A program made the translations under genes and the position numbers. From Apostichopus japonicus (Eukaryota > Echinodermata > Holothuroidea > Aspidochirotida > Stichopodidae), in contig NC_092565.1 in NCBI RefSeq assembly GCF_037975245.1, positions 18,577,999-18,641,998 on the forward strand: a stretch of 64,000 bases of DNA. Reading direction: 5' to 3'. The notes beneath the pieces were generated by a model that had not been told where the DNA came from, made no database searches, and saw nothing but the letters and a program-made list of their open reading frames with translations. Each line of letters opens with the position of its first letter. Positions within the stretch are counted from its first letter, which is position 1. Shown here in pieces: positions 48,735-63,567 of this stretch.

Positions 48735-51700
48735 CTAAGGAGAGAAATAATGTAAACAAAGACTGATAGCTACAGCTTAATTTATATCTCCTTTAAAACA
48801 ACTCTGGAATTCTTGTAATTGCAGGCGTTATATTGAGTCCCACATTAACAGGCTAAACGTTTAATCAAATTATTTGTAGTACCGGTATATACTACATGTA
48901 GAACTTACTCTGAAGTGAGTTCCATTCACGATATTGTGTTGAAAATGTACTCTTTAGAACAGGACCAAATGAAATTTGCAAAGTTCATATTGTGTCTAAC
49001 AGTTTTACATTTTCACCAATATCCGATACGATTTTCCTTTTTCTCAACCGTACTACTTTTACAACTTATTTTGAGTATTGAGTATAAATTCTACACAGAA
49101 AATGATATAAAACCTTTTGATTGGAATAAATGTATACTATGCTGGTATATATCTTTGGAGGCTTTCAATTGATGCTTCGTGCTGAAGTAGATGCCAATGT
49201 TTGTATCAACCGACTGCTTTATCCAGTTTTCTGACTTTCTGTTACGACTTACCCAAAATGAGACATTTTAAATGATTTCATCATCTTGGCATTTGAATAA
49301 GTCTATCATAAAGGGTTTCGTTTTCCTGGTGAATTGTAATTATGAGCTTTCATACCCCGGAGGCTATTGGAATCTTCATTTAGTATCACTGAAGACTTAA
49401 ATGAGTAATTTTGTCAAGAAACCATAACATTTTCTATACGCATGCGTAGGTCTACGCCTTGCATAAGAAATGCGCTTTGAAGTCTATGTAATGGTATCGC
49501 TCCATGATTGTCGACATAGACCTTCTCCATGAACAACGTTATATCATCGGAAAGTCAACTCTACTTGGAGCCCATTTCTATATTGCTGCAAGGGCTCGGT
49601 TGCTCCTGGCAAAGCCACTAAGATAAAGTCAAATTTACTTTAAAGGAGACATCAGCCTTAATATAATCATGGATAATTTGTGAAAGGATGCCTTGTATAT
49701 ACTATGCAAAACGTAGGAATAGTTTAAGAAATTTATATTGAAAACTTGGCTAATCTTTAACTTTTGTGATATCAAAATTGCTTTTACCGAGATTAATGTC
49801 AGTAACAGTTTGCATATACAAACGACATTTGTTTATTACACTTGTTAAATATGTCAACGAAAGCGAACTTTTTGTTACGGTAACATTTTATTAATTTCTT
49901 CTCAAAACGGTAACCTTTAAAATTACAGAAGGGCTCCTTTTACTTACAAAAACGTGTACTTTTAACTAACAAAAAGGGGCCAATTTAGTTTATGAAAAGG
50001 AGCACTTCTGATGTTTTCCCACAAAATTTGGAAGCATTTGGCCTCCCCCTCCCCAAACCCAACCCCCTCCCCCTCACATCCGGGTTCACCGCTCCTGTGC
50101 AAATACCACATTTCTCAATTGGGAGAAATAGCTTAGTTACCGCACTAAAAGAACTTCAAGCAATATCACGGCTATGTGAAATCAATCTTCGTCCAATTTA
50201 AGTTTGAGTTTTGCAGAATGGAACAGCAAAACCGTGGTTTTGCTCTATATTTGGGAGATTTGTGCTTCGATAACATTTTTATTAAACTTGCACTAATAGA
50301 ATGACTTTAGGCACAAAATTCATTTCCATAAATTTTTATTTAGATCATTATTGCACTCATTCTCAATCCAAGTAAACATTTAAATACCACGGTTAGTTTT
50401 TGAGCAATTATCCTTTAAGCATCGTATATTGATCATTGCCAGAACGGCTGGATTACATAGTTTATCGCTCAGCCGAGAAGATGAGCTTCTCAGACGCAAA
50501 TGTAGAACAAGCAGTAAGTAGAACATTTATACATATTTTTTATGATGGCCACAAATGACGCGTTAGCAATGTATTAATAATATATAACAACAAAAAGTTT
50601 TTTTGAGTTCATGCTTGGATACTATATATGTTGATAACATGTACATCCTGTGGTCGAGTTACAATATGTTTGTAAACGAATGTTTAACGATTAATAAATA
50701 TTCATGGACTGAGGAGGAACGCCGTCAACTATTTGCTCTTAATGAAGCATTTCAGACATTTGGCTCATGCAAATATTTATCAGTTATAGCCAATATCAGG
50801 GATCAGCACAAGGTTTCATGTTTTTCCTTGCCATAAGGTTTTGCGGATCGCATCAATTTGGTTTTGAAAACCTTCTCCCAGTCTACAGAATATTTGTCCG
50901 CACTTTACCCACCTGTGACAAATATAATTACAAGTGCTCACTTTTTTCTTCATACTATGACATATCAACACAAACACTATCAACTATCATTTCTATATAA
51001 CTAAAGCTGTCCTTTACCAGTTAACTATATGTAGTATATAATATGTACATTTCAATCATATTAAGTCTATACCGTGTAGACATTTTGTCATAAAGAGCAA
51101 GATTGTATTCCGTATATATGTGTATCAATTTCATCACAATGTATGTATCCCAAATTTGAAAGGAAACTTAAGCATTAAATAAACAGTCACTAGAATTACG
51201 CAGTGCACTGAGCAGCTGTTTCCACTGTCCTTTTTTATTGTTTTAGAGAATACATGGTTAAACGAATTTACGAATACTTTCTTACATTTCTTTGATACAA
51301 TTTCCATCTTTCATATTTTTTTATTTAATTTTTATAAAACATGTATCACTACTTCTCTTTCATTTACAAGACAAGTTTTTGCCCCTAGCTGTGGAAGAAC
51401 ATCTAATTTAGACTTTGATATGTAAATTAATGTAATTAAAGTTACTCCTACGCGTGGTAGTTGTTAACAGACAGACAGATATACGTTTCTTGTTTCAGCG
51501 ACCAGGGGTGCATTTTTTTTTTACTTTATCGACTAGTTGCCTCTCGGCTGATACAGACTTTTATTTATTCGCACGGTTAACTTCTTTCATACAATGAGGA
51601 TGATTTGAAGGAGTGTCTTTAATCAAGAAAACCATGACTACAAATTTGTAATGCCTGTGAGAATTTCCGTAATATCAATATGCATGGATTAATTATTGGC

Positions 51701-51835
51701 TCTTAACAACAACGGTTACAGCTTTGATGGCAGTCAGTATCTCAAAATAAGAAACTATAAAGAAGCACACATTGGAAAATGTGTTTGCTGTTGTTATGTC
51801 GTTGTTGCTGCTTTTCTAATCAAATCAAATATAAA

Positions 51836-51845
51836 ATATATATAT

Positions 51846-51922
<77 letters not shown>
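51836..51922. repeat. (TA)n microsatellite
   Basis: About 85 bases of TA with one interruption (AAATATA). Makes a Tyr-Ile frame that is not a gene. Confidence 0.95.
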
Positions 51923-51926
<4 letters not shown>

Positions 51927-52762
51927 ATAAAGTTCAGTAATAGCAGTAAAGTGCTCAATACATCTGGTGCAGTGCTATATAGACATAATTATGTATAAAC
52001 ACACTATTCCAACTCAGAGTTTCACGCGTGAAACTGAGATGCAACGCGATGGAATATACATGTCATATACATATGTCTATACTTATATGCATGTATGCAT
52101 GCATGTATGTATGTATTCAACCCCCCCCCCCCACACCCCACTCAGTTTGAACCCTCTTCTTTTCGCCTCGGTATTTAACTATCGCTCGATGTCAATTCTT
52201 GTTATATAAAAGACCCACATATATGAAACTAGATCCTCCCCTGTGGAGTGTAGTTACAGATATATACTTGTATAAGTATACATGATATGAGCAAAATAGT
52301 TTAAATGTGTTATCATGCTGAGTAACGCTAAGAATCTTGTTAGCTTTCTTGAATGAAATTCCATTCTTAACATTTCCTCTTCCAAGAAACTTGAATCTTA
52401 AGATCGCAGGGTCATCTGTAAGCCGTGAAGAAATGTGAACAATCTTTACGCGATGTGCTTAACACGTAGCTGTATAAGTTGTACTTTAGAGGAAGGTTTA
52501 CTACGTTTAACTTTACACTATAAAACAAGCCTTACACCGAACACGTTGTATTTTGTGTACATGAGTATATACTATTCCCTCCTCAGGGTCAGTTTGGTGG
52601 CTACGGTATTAAATGATGGTGACGTTTATCACTTATTTGGCTCACGTTCTTGTTTTACAAAGAACGACCATGACTGGTTTGCATAATTATTATTTAGCAA
52701 ATGATCACTCTTAAGTTTGTGTTTCTCGTCAGCAATTAGTATTGTGATGTTAACATGAGGTC

Positions 52763-52832
52763 ATGTCAATGAGCCATGATATATATATTTATCTATATAT
52801 CTATCTATCTATATATATATATATATATATAT
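52763..52832. repeat. TA / TATC microsatellite
   Basis: Mixed TATCTA and TA units over about 70 bases. Confidence 0.8.
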
Positions 52833-53244
52833 TAACATACAGATCATGCGTAACAGGTACATGTATAGGTGTTTACTAGCACGATTTGGTGTTTCTTCAT
52901 AATATATACATTCTTGTCAAATGTAAATAAAAAACCATTAAGTCATTGTAACTTCGTTCTATCGAAGTATAATCCATAGAAACAATGTTTCAAGCATAAC
53001 GTCCATGTGGCTTTCGTATTTAAATATTCATAATCTTATTCGTATTTAAAAATGAATAATTATCGTCTCATTGTTGAAAATTACAACGAACTGTGAAAAA
53101 GCATCATGGAACCTCAATCAGAAAAAAATATTATTGTGTTAAAATTCGCTTACATGAATCTGAATCTTCTGGAAATCTGAGAAGTCTTGGAACGTTTTCA
53201 TCTAACGCTTTCTGTCTGTGATTGAGGCCTATATGGCGCATGCA

Positions 53245-53292
53245 ACGTGACACAAAGGACACGTGACACAATGGACACGTGACACAAAGGAA
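53245..53292. repeat. Three 16-bp units with CACGTG E-boxes
   Basis: ACGTGACACAAAGGAC repeats three times with one and one changes; the joins create two CACGTG palindromes (E-boxes) 16 bases apart. Confidence 0.7.
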
Positions 53293-56200
53293 ACGCTTTG
53301 CGATCTGTCCTGCATTGATTCCAGGTCGAATTGTATTCGTATATTCCATTTTAATACTGTGATATATCGTTATTTGACATTCGTGTTTAGAACAGTTAAC
53401 AGTTTGTTATTTTTTTCATTTATTTTTCGTGAAGCAATTAGTGGCGAACTTTTTGTTTATCGTTTTTCTTAATGTTGAGTTTATAAATCTACACAATTGG
53501 TCAGCCTTGGGTATTCTGTTTCTAAGACTACTGCATTCTTATTGTTACGTATGTGTTCCTAAGAGACATAAACATGTATGTTTGTTACTTGCTTTTGTTA
53601 TCATGAGTTTGAACTCGTGTTCTTATAGATAGGAGATGTGCGTCACTTAATTATTTTAACGTTAGAGTTTACAGGTCTACCATGGACAGGTATATAAATA
53701 TGATGATGGTGATCATGTAAGGCATATAATGAAATTGTCCTGAAATGAGCCTGTAAGGCCGCATAAGTTTCAAACATCCCCCACCCCCTACCTCCAACTT
53801 AATCCATACGTTTGCGAAAACCCCGGAAAAGTGCCACTTTCCATACATTTTATAGGCCTACAAGCAACCCTTTTTTGTGTGAATGAAAAGTACCCGTTTC
53901 TAGTTCTGGTATATCAAAAGTGACTTTCTGTTGATTGTTTTATCTTTTTGTATTTAAAATGTCCCCTTTGTTTGACATTAAAATTAACATTAAAAAGACT
54001 GAAATTTGTGCACAAAATCCACAGATGATTGATTTTTATCGGAACCATTTGTGGTCATGTTCTGTCTTTTGCAACATCGAATCAACGTTACCTGCATGTT
54101 CCACTGTTCCTTGAAGTTGTGCCCCTGTCCCTTCCCCCTTCCTCAGTAAATTCTATTCTACCCCCCCCCCCCACCCACCACCATCACCCGGTGATGTTGC
54201 ACATTTCTTATACAGTCTCGCTAATAACTCGTTCATATACTCTTCGATGTGTGGACATCATTTAATCATATAGCGTACGGTATAGCCTGAAGATAAGATG
54301 CCATTCGAAATACGTTTGATTAATTGTTTAGGTTATAGTTACACCCCCCCTCCACAAGGGGAGGGGATGGCGCCGATGAATTATAAACAGAAATTTATAT
54401 ATAATCGTTCTCAATTTGTACTTTGATTCACCATGTAGCATTTCCTTCGTCTTTCATAATTGTCGTCTTCGTGTATTTTTGAAGTTCCATTATTAGTTGA
54501 AACATAAAAAAAAAAACATTGTCATTCCAGATTATAATTAGATCATGTCCTAAATATACAGTACAGCGCCTTGATATTAAGAATTATTTGCAAGAAAAGT
54601 GGATTTCGCACAACATTCGGGTTCTTCACCCCTCTACCAACACCAACCCCCCACCCCTCTCCAACGCACATAGTATCTATACTGTGTATCCTATGACTTG
54701 AAATCCTTGTTGTTTTTTTGCTTTAGTTCATGCAAGCAACCTCACAAATATACTTGATGAAGCTGTACGGTTTTCTTAAGACAACCGTACAGTTTCAGCA
54801 ATTGCTGTTATTTCAGTGCATATACCCATGCATCTTAGTTGATACAAGACACAAAACACGGAGAGATATATACAACAATTACGAAACGGTCAAGGTATCT
54901 TCAAGCTTCTTATATATCAACTGAGCTTACTCGCTACATATTAAGCTCGGCTGAAGTTTAGCCTCGAGTCATATATAGGGTCATAATATATACGTATATA
55001 TACTGTCAGTGCTTCTATACTTCAAGGAGCTTAGACAAAGAAGGATATAGTATAATTGTTTGCAGTAAAATTGTGATTATACAATCCGCGTCTTCAGTAT
55101 ATACACAAAGCCGATTTGTTCGCAGATAGGAAATCTGATTAGCAACCTTCAAATTGAACACAACTGCCATCAGTTTTACACCAGGAAAAAAAAATTTGCG
55201 TTGATGTGGAACAATTCACAGAATTCCCCACCCCCTTTTCCCTTAACCACCAGAGTACAATATAATCGTGTTTAATTTTCTCCTTTACATGTTATGCTCC
55301 AATGTATTTGAGCAGTAGAGAGATTGTTTAAAGTTACCATCAAGAACAGTCAAGGCATTAGCTTAAAGAAACAAAATGTTCAACATTGTAGAAATACAAC
55401 ATTTACTAATTGAGTCGGTGAAGTGCCGTATTTTGAGAGAAACGTGTCCGAAATACAAGAATATAAGTATTATTTAACTCAAAATTTTGCATGAAACTCA
55501 TTGCTACATAAGCGATTGGTTGGATGCTTTCTCAGAACCAAATATATTTTCACTGCATCGGTCTATGTTTTATTCCCAAACATGCAGGGAGTCGTTTCAA
55601 CTGGGAGCGTACACGCATGCGTATACGATTTAGCTAGTGTATTTGGCATCATAGAGATTGTATTTATATATATACTATACTTATCGCTTCTACGTAGATT
55701 CTTACACATCGATGTAGGATCGGTTAAGGTATCAAATATCAACACGGAATGCAAAGACGGGCCATCCATAAACATGTCACATACACTTGTATTCATCTCA
55801 ATTAGACCACTTAAAATCTCTGGCTTCTCCTTCCGTGTAAAAATGAGGTGATTTATGGCGGTAGATTGCGACAGTTTAATTACACATTGCCGAAGTTCGA
55901 AATCAGATAAATGACTTTAGAGATAGATTTCACTTGTGACCTTCTTGAAGTCTATGTGGCGCCCACTATCAGAAAATGTATTAAGTTTGGAACGCCAATA
56001 GGGTCATATATGTTCTTCAGTCTGATAAACAGTATCTAATGTTTCCTTTGATTTGTCCAGACATTACGATGTACATTCCAAGATATAAGTTGTCAAACCG
56101 GGATGAATATCGAATGCTGTGTTGTAGATCTATACACGTGTAAATGGTACTGGAACACAGTATTTATAGATGTTCCTTGCACAACCTGCCGTATATTGCT

Positions 56201-57834
56201 GCTAATGTACAACTTCTTCTACGACAATTTTTAAAATGTTTGAACGCCTTTATAGACAAATAAACTTTGCCTTGACACATTTTGTTAAATAGTCAGGTCT
56301 TTGAGACCTATACCATTCGGAAAGGCCTTTAATTGTTGGTGGGTCCGAATTTTAGGATTGTCATGTTTTTTTTTTCTTTCTTTATTTTTGAGGTAAACCC
56401 TGGATAAATTATTGTCATATCAATGGTAAACACACACTGATCATTTCACAGTTAATCAGGAAATGAAGTGAACTGAAAATGAGCATAAAAGAAAAAAATA
56501 TGAAAAACTCTCAAGTTTACTGCATTAATGTATTACCAACATACAATTAAAAGTCTTAAAAGCCCATTATATATGTAAATATAACTTTAGAAAAAAATTA
56601 ACCGAGGCTAAAACGACACTTTTATATAGTAATTGTATCATTATAGAAACAATAACTGGATAGTGAAACCCTGGACGGATGTTCTTCTTGTCGTTATAGT
56701 GTTTAGGCTATAATAAATAATATGTCCGGAAGCAACAATCTTAATCATTTGAGGTTAAAAGGGAGAGATCTTCTGGAAACTATATAAAGTATTATTTATT
56801 CCGATAGGTTTAACTTAACGAGGAAAATAACCATCTGCTGGGGTTATGGGCGATTTGATGTACCTCATATATCCTTCTATAGAATTGTACGTCCATATAT
56901 ATGGGAACAGCCTCCGCCAATAACCTTTCCTCACCCAAGGCTTCGCCTCACCTCCACGAAAACATGAATCTCACTACTTATTACTGAGTTTCGTAGTATA
57001 TTTGTAATTCGAGGAATAGATTCATTGGTGTTAGTAAATAGTGATAGAATTCAAGGCTGTTTATAATATGATTAAAGACCTCCTGATAACAGGTTTCTAC
57101 ATTTTGGCATATCGTCCCGAGATACTGGCCTCAAACCTTGCCCGACGTATATATGAGTTTGACAACAGTGTGACATTCTTTCTCTTCCACTGTTACAATT
57201 AATTAATTATAAGTGTAGTTCACGCAAACTATATGTTGCAATTTTAGTAAACACGCAAAGGGATGTCTATAAAATCACCGTATCATAATTGAGTGTTTAA
57301 TGTTTAAACTTAAACAGTGATTTTTTTATTACCGAATTATCTATTTTATACAGAGAACAAGACCTAATTCTTATACAAAACGAATTTGCATTTTTCAAAT
57401 TTGGAAATAAGCATATACTGCCAGCTTACGAAACAACATAAATAAACATATAAATGTTTAAGGAGATATCAAGTAGATATATAAAGGAAAGTTTTAAATA
57501 ACAACGTTAGCCATAATTATTTTCCTGGTGTATGAAATGAAGAATTTATTATGAATTAACTAATTTTAAGCAACCATACATAAAGCTTAATTGAAAACAA
57601 AACGCATTAGAGATTTTGACGTGTTGCAGATGGATTTATCCATTTAATCACGTGAGCCCGGCGTGCAAAATGTCTGCAGGCTTTGCAAACATGTGAAATC
57701 GAGAAGTGATCATTTAGTTGGGCGCCTCGTTTTTCTTGTATACGGTGCATATCTACCATGCATTGTAAGTTATGAAATACATATACCAGTTTTATTAAAT
57801 GTTGTTATTATTATTAACTCCAACAGGCTATCAT

Positions 57835-58203
57835 CAGGGGCATCGGAAGCTATTTTTGATTGGTACGGCAGATCAGAGTGTGGCCATCTATCATAATTAT
57901 CGGGGGGGGGGGGACGTTTGGTAGGTCAAATACGCTACGCGCCACCATGGTTGGCGCGTAGCGTAATGGAGAAAATTTTGAAAAAATGCCTCCCAGATTG
58001 CAGGAAATGGCACTTCCCGAGCTTGAAAACAAGACCCCAGCAAGATGTTACCAGAGTAGTCACATTTAGCCTATTTGCTTGTTTCATTTTGGTTCTTTAT
58101 TTTTTGCCATTTTTTTTCTTCTTAGTCCTACTTTTTTTCTTTTCTTTTTTTGTGCCGTGAATATTGGTTCGCCGGACCTGCCGTACCGGCTCCGACGCCC
58201 CTG
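57835..58203. mobile_element. hAT-like MITE, family D
   Basis: Left end CAGGGGCATCGGAAGC, right end GGCTCCGACGCCCCTG. ATCAT flanks both sides (57830-57834 and 58204-58208), shorter than the 8 bases of a clear hAT insertion. 369 bp with a G-tract inside the left end and GTACGGCA/TGCCGTAC inverted words near both ends. Confidence 0.7.
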
Positions 58204-58208
58204 ATCAT

Positions 58209-61200
58209 AGTGACTTACCGAGTTTAAATGTCAAGTGATTCACTGCAGTGTCGGTAAGGGTTCATGTGGCGCAGATTCCTTTCTAAGTACAAGAGTGTGT
58301 TCATAACCTTTTTGTGTGATGAATTTGTATATAATTTCATGATGTGTGTTATTGTTTTAAATTATGGATGAAATATGTTGGCAATGCATAGCATTGCAAC
58401 ATCAGCATTAGACGTCATCCCTTTAGTGATGTTAAGTGAATTGCTATGGTAGGTACCTAAAAAAAAAAACAGGTTTGCAATTGTTTCAGTTTTGAGAAAA
58501 AAATATTTTGGCATTTTCACAGGGAAACTTACGGGATTTTGTCTTCACTATTTATTGTTATGGAAAACATCATAAATTCACGAACAGGAACCAAAGACAT
58601 TTAAAACGTTAAAAATAGAAAATAAATGTGAAAACAGAAAGAAGACACATTTATAAAGTTTACCTAGATAGGCCTATATTCGTGAAACGACTCCAAATGT
58701 CTTTTTAAGTGATTTTGTTTTAGCGTAACAATAAGCCAAGTGTTCAATATCATTGGAATCAACACTTTGAACATTGTCATGAATTTGGCTAATGCCTTGT
58801 TAACAATCTTATAGGTCAAAAAGTCACGGCTTCTATAAATATTGATGACCATGGATTCTGAAGTCGGTTAATCTTCATCTTGTATGACGTAATAAGCTAT
58901 ACGTCAAGTATATAAACGAAGAGCTGTTGTGACTTAATATCGTGTTTTTACTTCGAGCAACCAAGAAACATAAGACACTGTCCTTCAAGTTTCAGACGTA
59001 ATTAAGCTGTTTGCAGGCTTGTAACTCTCCTGAAGTTGTTGCCTTCTTTTCGTTTCTTTTCTATTATCCATTTGTCTCTTACTTCGGGGGAACCAAACAC
59101 TTATAACGACGGTGTCCTTCTTTGCAAGATGTCAAGCTTTTTTCTTTTGTCGTTATACATCCAGTGAGTGTCGATTGCGCTAGAGGCCCTTATGTATCGC
59201 TTACACCTCCCATTTGACATCTTGTCCATAAAGTCTTGTACATATAATTTTTGCATACATACCTGTAACACTGTATATACGAACAAAACACATATGACTT
59301 CAGATGCAGTCAATACAGAGGTTTCGTTCATAACGTATCAGCCTACACACAATTATTATAATGCTGTTATTAATATGCTTATACCAGAATTTTATTTTCA
59401 TTTTATGGCACATGCAAATCCCAGGATCTATTGCTTTAGGTCTATAAAGCCTTTATAGCTAACTATACGCTTTATCGCCTTTCTTTAATAAATATTGATT
59501 CTGTTGCATTCAAAATTAAAATTCTTGGTTTGTGGAACTAAACCGGGCGCTACTGATAACAAGTTCATCGTCTGCAGGTAAGCCTGCAAACCGATAATAA
59601 TATTATATCCAATCATCTTAATTAGGCCTATATTTTTTCTATCCTCTTAGAAGCATTGCTGTTGTTCCATCGGATTTTCGAAGTGATTTGATATACTACG
59701 AAGTTCGTCCAAAGATCGTTTTATCAGTGAGTAAGAAATATACACGCGCACACAGTTCAGCATACTGTTTGAGAGCACAAGTGGGATGTCCTCTTAACCT
59801 AGATCAAACTCTCAAATAGCAAATTGTAGAGTAGCCTTTACTTGACCTCTCATGCATTGTTAACTATCATGATCGGTTTCTCTAGCGTCATTTGATTGTG
59901 AACTTTCACACATCACCTAGTTCTTAGCAGCAGTATAGGCCTGTTAGTATAGTAGCCTATACTTCATTATGTCTATAACCTGTTTACGTGCATGTGTGTA
60001 GATTAACTTTCACGCTTTCAACGCTGAGGTATTGATTAGTATACCGAAGCAGCTGGTTAAGTTTCAATACCTTTCGTTTCCAATTATACAAGCATCTCTG
60101 AAAAGATGCAGCTTTTGTTAAGTTTGTTGCTGAAGTGTGGTACTACATAAAGTAGTTGGAGAAAATCCTAACATAACGAAATATAAAATGAAAAATTCGG
60201 TCTCCAATCGGCGATTGTAGTGGGAGCATTTCACACCTTTTTTATCACCCCCAGCCCCAAACACACATATTTACTAATCACTCATGAGGTTAGTTGTGTT
60301 TACACGTTACGCAAAATGACATTTTCAAATTTTACAAAACACATATTTCAAGGAAAATAAATCCTTAATGCTATTTAATCATTTTAATGATCGAATTATC
60401 AAACACATACTTTACCGTTTCTGGTATGTCTAAAATGTGCGTGTAGTAAAGTGTTATACTCTAGGTATCGGTGTGCGTGGGTGGTGTTAGGCATAGTGAA
60501 GGGGGAGATGTGGAGCTTTCCAAATATCCACTTTGAATGTATTTTCCAAACTGGACCAACGATGGTGATTAACAGAGGAGCAAAGTGTAACGTTACACTA
60601 TTCATTTCAATTTCAATTTCATTTCAATTTGTCACAGTCTTGTTTTACTATGCCCCAGTTGCCCTAGTTTGATACAAAACATTATTCAGTTGGAAGACCC
60701 CGTCGGTGTTAGATCCGTAATATTAATTTATTCATGGTTACTTTAATATTATTTAATGACATTTTCTTAAACTTATAAAAAAAAGTTAATTTTGAAGAAG
60801 ACTTCAAAATTGTTGAAAAGTTTTGCTCAAATTTGAGAAACAAATTCCAAACATATTTCCCTCTTGCTAGAATTTTTATAGAAGATGAAAACAACCCTAG
60901 CAAATCTGTCATCCAGTATGCTATTGTATTCTACTTTGAAGATTATCTGCGCTCTCGATAAAATACTCAACTTCAGACACCATTCAATTTTCATCGCAGT
61001 AAAACGTGTGGTTGTTCGTCGTTTGAGCAATAAAGCTTGTCCTTGACTGTACAATTTACAACATTACGACAAGTCAAAATCACGACTGCCAGTCTTGAAA
61101 TTCTGTTATTTAATTGGAAAGCGTTTTTTGTTTCTCATCAATTGTATATATTACTTTATAGTGTTACTTACAGTGCACCGTAGTGTATATATATATTCCA

Positions 61201-63559
61201 GCATATACGTGCCTCGAAGGAGGCACAATATGCCATTAATGTCTCTTAAGGATTCCGTCATCATGATAAAGAGACCAAACGTCCCGATTTCAATGCTTCG
61301 TCCCCGATTAATAAGTGTATCCCCGAATATGTCCCCGATTAATGAAAAGTCCATGAAATCTTTAAATACGACATTTTATTCCGAACTGATTTTGAAATGT
61401 TGCAAAATCTACATATTTGGAATTTATATATATATATACATATATATATATATCACATATAGACAAGATATACAAGAGGTGACACAATCAATAGGAGACC
61501 CGAGCTTATTTCTTTGTGTCGCCATGGGAACCCCAAGCTATTGAACCGTAATCGGTTGAAAAAGAAGTATTCTGTTTTGACCATCCACTGGCCTGAAGAT
61601 CGTCGCTCTATGCGTACGTGAAACCCAGGGTAGCAATGTGGTGTAAATTGTATATCTTGTCTATATGTGATATTATTGCTCTACTACGGTATTGAGCACT
61701 TTCTGCTACTACTGATTATACTTATACGTGTGATATATATATATATATATATATATAGGCTATATATAGATATTAAGAAAACCTATCGTGCAAGAACGTC
61801 TTTGACAATTTTGTAATGTATTTGGATAGTATCAATATATATATACATCTAGTCATTCTTGTTCACGCTGTCGTTATGGTGATAAAGACTAACACATGTA
61901 GTCTTGAACTAAATTTTCTAGCTTCAGGAAATAGCGCTGTTTCGTTCACTGTGTGTACACCTTTGAAGTATTTCTTATTCATGTATATATGCGTTCTTTT
62001 TAAATCACTTGAATGTGACATTTAATACTGTTTAATACAGAAGATGCAAAAGAAAATATTGACTGATCTGGAAGATGAAACCAGATTCAAAATATTTTAT
62101 CTTATTTCATTTTTATTTATGGGGAAGATTGTTCTGTGTTTATGCCAGAATTTTGCGTTGAACTATACACAAAGACTGTTTTCGACTATGAAAGGAAACA
62201 CAAGTTAGCTAGACGTTGTATGTTACTGGTCACACCTGGAAAAGAGAAGCCATGAACTAAACTTTAAAACAATTGGCAGATGAGACATGCAGGACACTGC
62301 AATTTGTGGCATTGAGCTAAAACCTGAACGGTTAATGCTCGGAAAAATGCACGTGCAGTTACAACACAACGAAATATAACGATGAAGGACAACAGTGTCC
62401 AAACAGTACCTTTATGAGCTCGCAAAATCGATGGGGAGGGATGGGTTGAGCGAATAATATAATATTTTAGAGGGGCCTTACTATTTCGGAAGCCGAATAT
62501 GTTACCAACTGCTGCATGAACCATCTTGGTTTTTGCTTTTAGATAGCATGTGCGCTCACTCTCTGTATTTGGATAGGGGTAAGGGGGTGGGGTGTGGGTG
62601 GAGCGGGAAAGACGGTGTTATTCATTATAACATGAGGTAAAGAACCTGTTATGAAATGAGGAATTCCTAAAATTCTGTTTAAAGTCCTTTTAATTAATTG
62701 TACCTCATTCCGCTTCTCTGTGTCCTATTGTATATCCTGTATGTCCGAATATTTGTTTTATTGTGACGTCACTAATTGACATCCATTCACCTACAATAAC
62801 AAATGCTATAGTAATTACATCAGGCCTCTCTACAGTCTTTACATCTTCTTACCTATAAGTGACTCGTAAGCAAGCTTATATATACTCAATCGAATAGATA
62901 TGTACCTAGGCTTGTTTTCCAAAACCACCGCAGCTGTTGCACTGACCAAGTACTAGAATCTATGTAAGTCATTAAAACATCGGAGAGTGAATATATACAG
63001 ATTAAGAAAAAATCCCAGGATTTGTAAGTCCAATTTACTATTCTACCTTTGTTTTTGTTTCGTTTTTTTGAGCGCGTATACGTGTTAAAGAGACCATAGC
63101 AACGTTGATACTGTTTTAAAACATGTCTTGCAACTTCGTTAATCGACTTGTTTGACAGTATAGACAGTTCAGGTATAGGTTAGTTTGATTGAGAGGAATA
63201 TCGTAGAGTGATTGAGGTCTCTACAATATACGGTAGTTAATGCTGTTTATATACCTCTGTGGAGGATTTATACACACATGATGCATGGTGCTTGTGATTT
63301 GTAACTTATTTTAGTCCAATGAGGAAGCTGAGTTAATGACATTATAAATAACTATTCCGAACTACAAAGTATGACAAATACTATAATCAAAGCAGTATAA
63401 TGCATCATATCATATTAATAATATTCAGGATTTATAACGCCCAGACATATCCACCGATAACGGTATCGTACAGATTTCTATTGGCGGTGTATCGGTATAC
63501 CGGTTGTACGACAATATTTGCAAGACTTATATCACTGGATAATTCCACACCTTACAGAA
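58209..63559. other. No gene; AT-rich flank with TA tracts
   Basis: No supported exon. Short TA microsatellites (61424-61452, 61733-61757), a TTTCAA-rich tract (60602-60630) and the inverted element at 61450. Confidence 0.35.
61450..61673. mobile_element. Small element with 26-bp perfect inverted ends
   Basis: Positions 61450-61475 and 61648-61673 are perfect reverse complements (inner part ATAGACAAGATATACAA). The 224-bp unit follows a TA tract. The perfect arms suggest a young foldback or MITE copy; no clear target duplication beyond TA. Confidence 0.65.
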
Positions 63560-63567
63560 TACGGGAC

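Larger units (their letters stand above)
48735..57829. other. No gene; upstream flank, AT-rich with TA microsatellites
   Basis: No supported exon. Contains (TA)n at 51836-51922 and 52763-52832, an ATGC/ATGT tract (52085-52114), C-runs (52122, 54162) and the E-box repeat at 53245. The large gene's first exon and promoter must lie somewhere here but cannot be placed. Confidence 0.35.

Noticed and set aside
51696-51923. 75-codon frame ending in Tyr-Ile repeats
   Set aside because: Created by the TA microsatellite.
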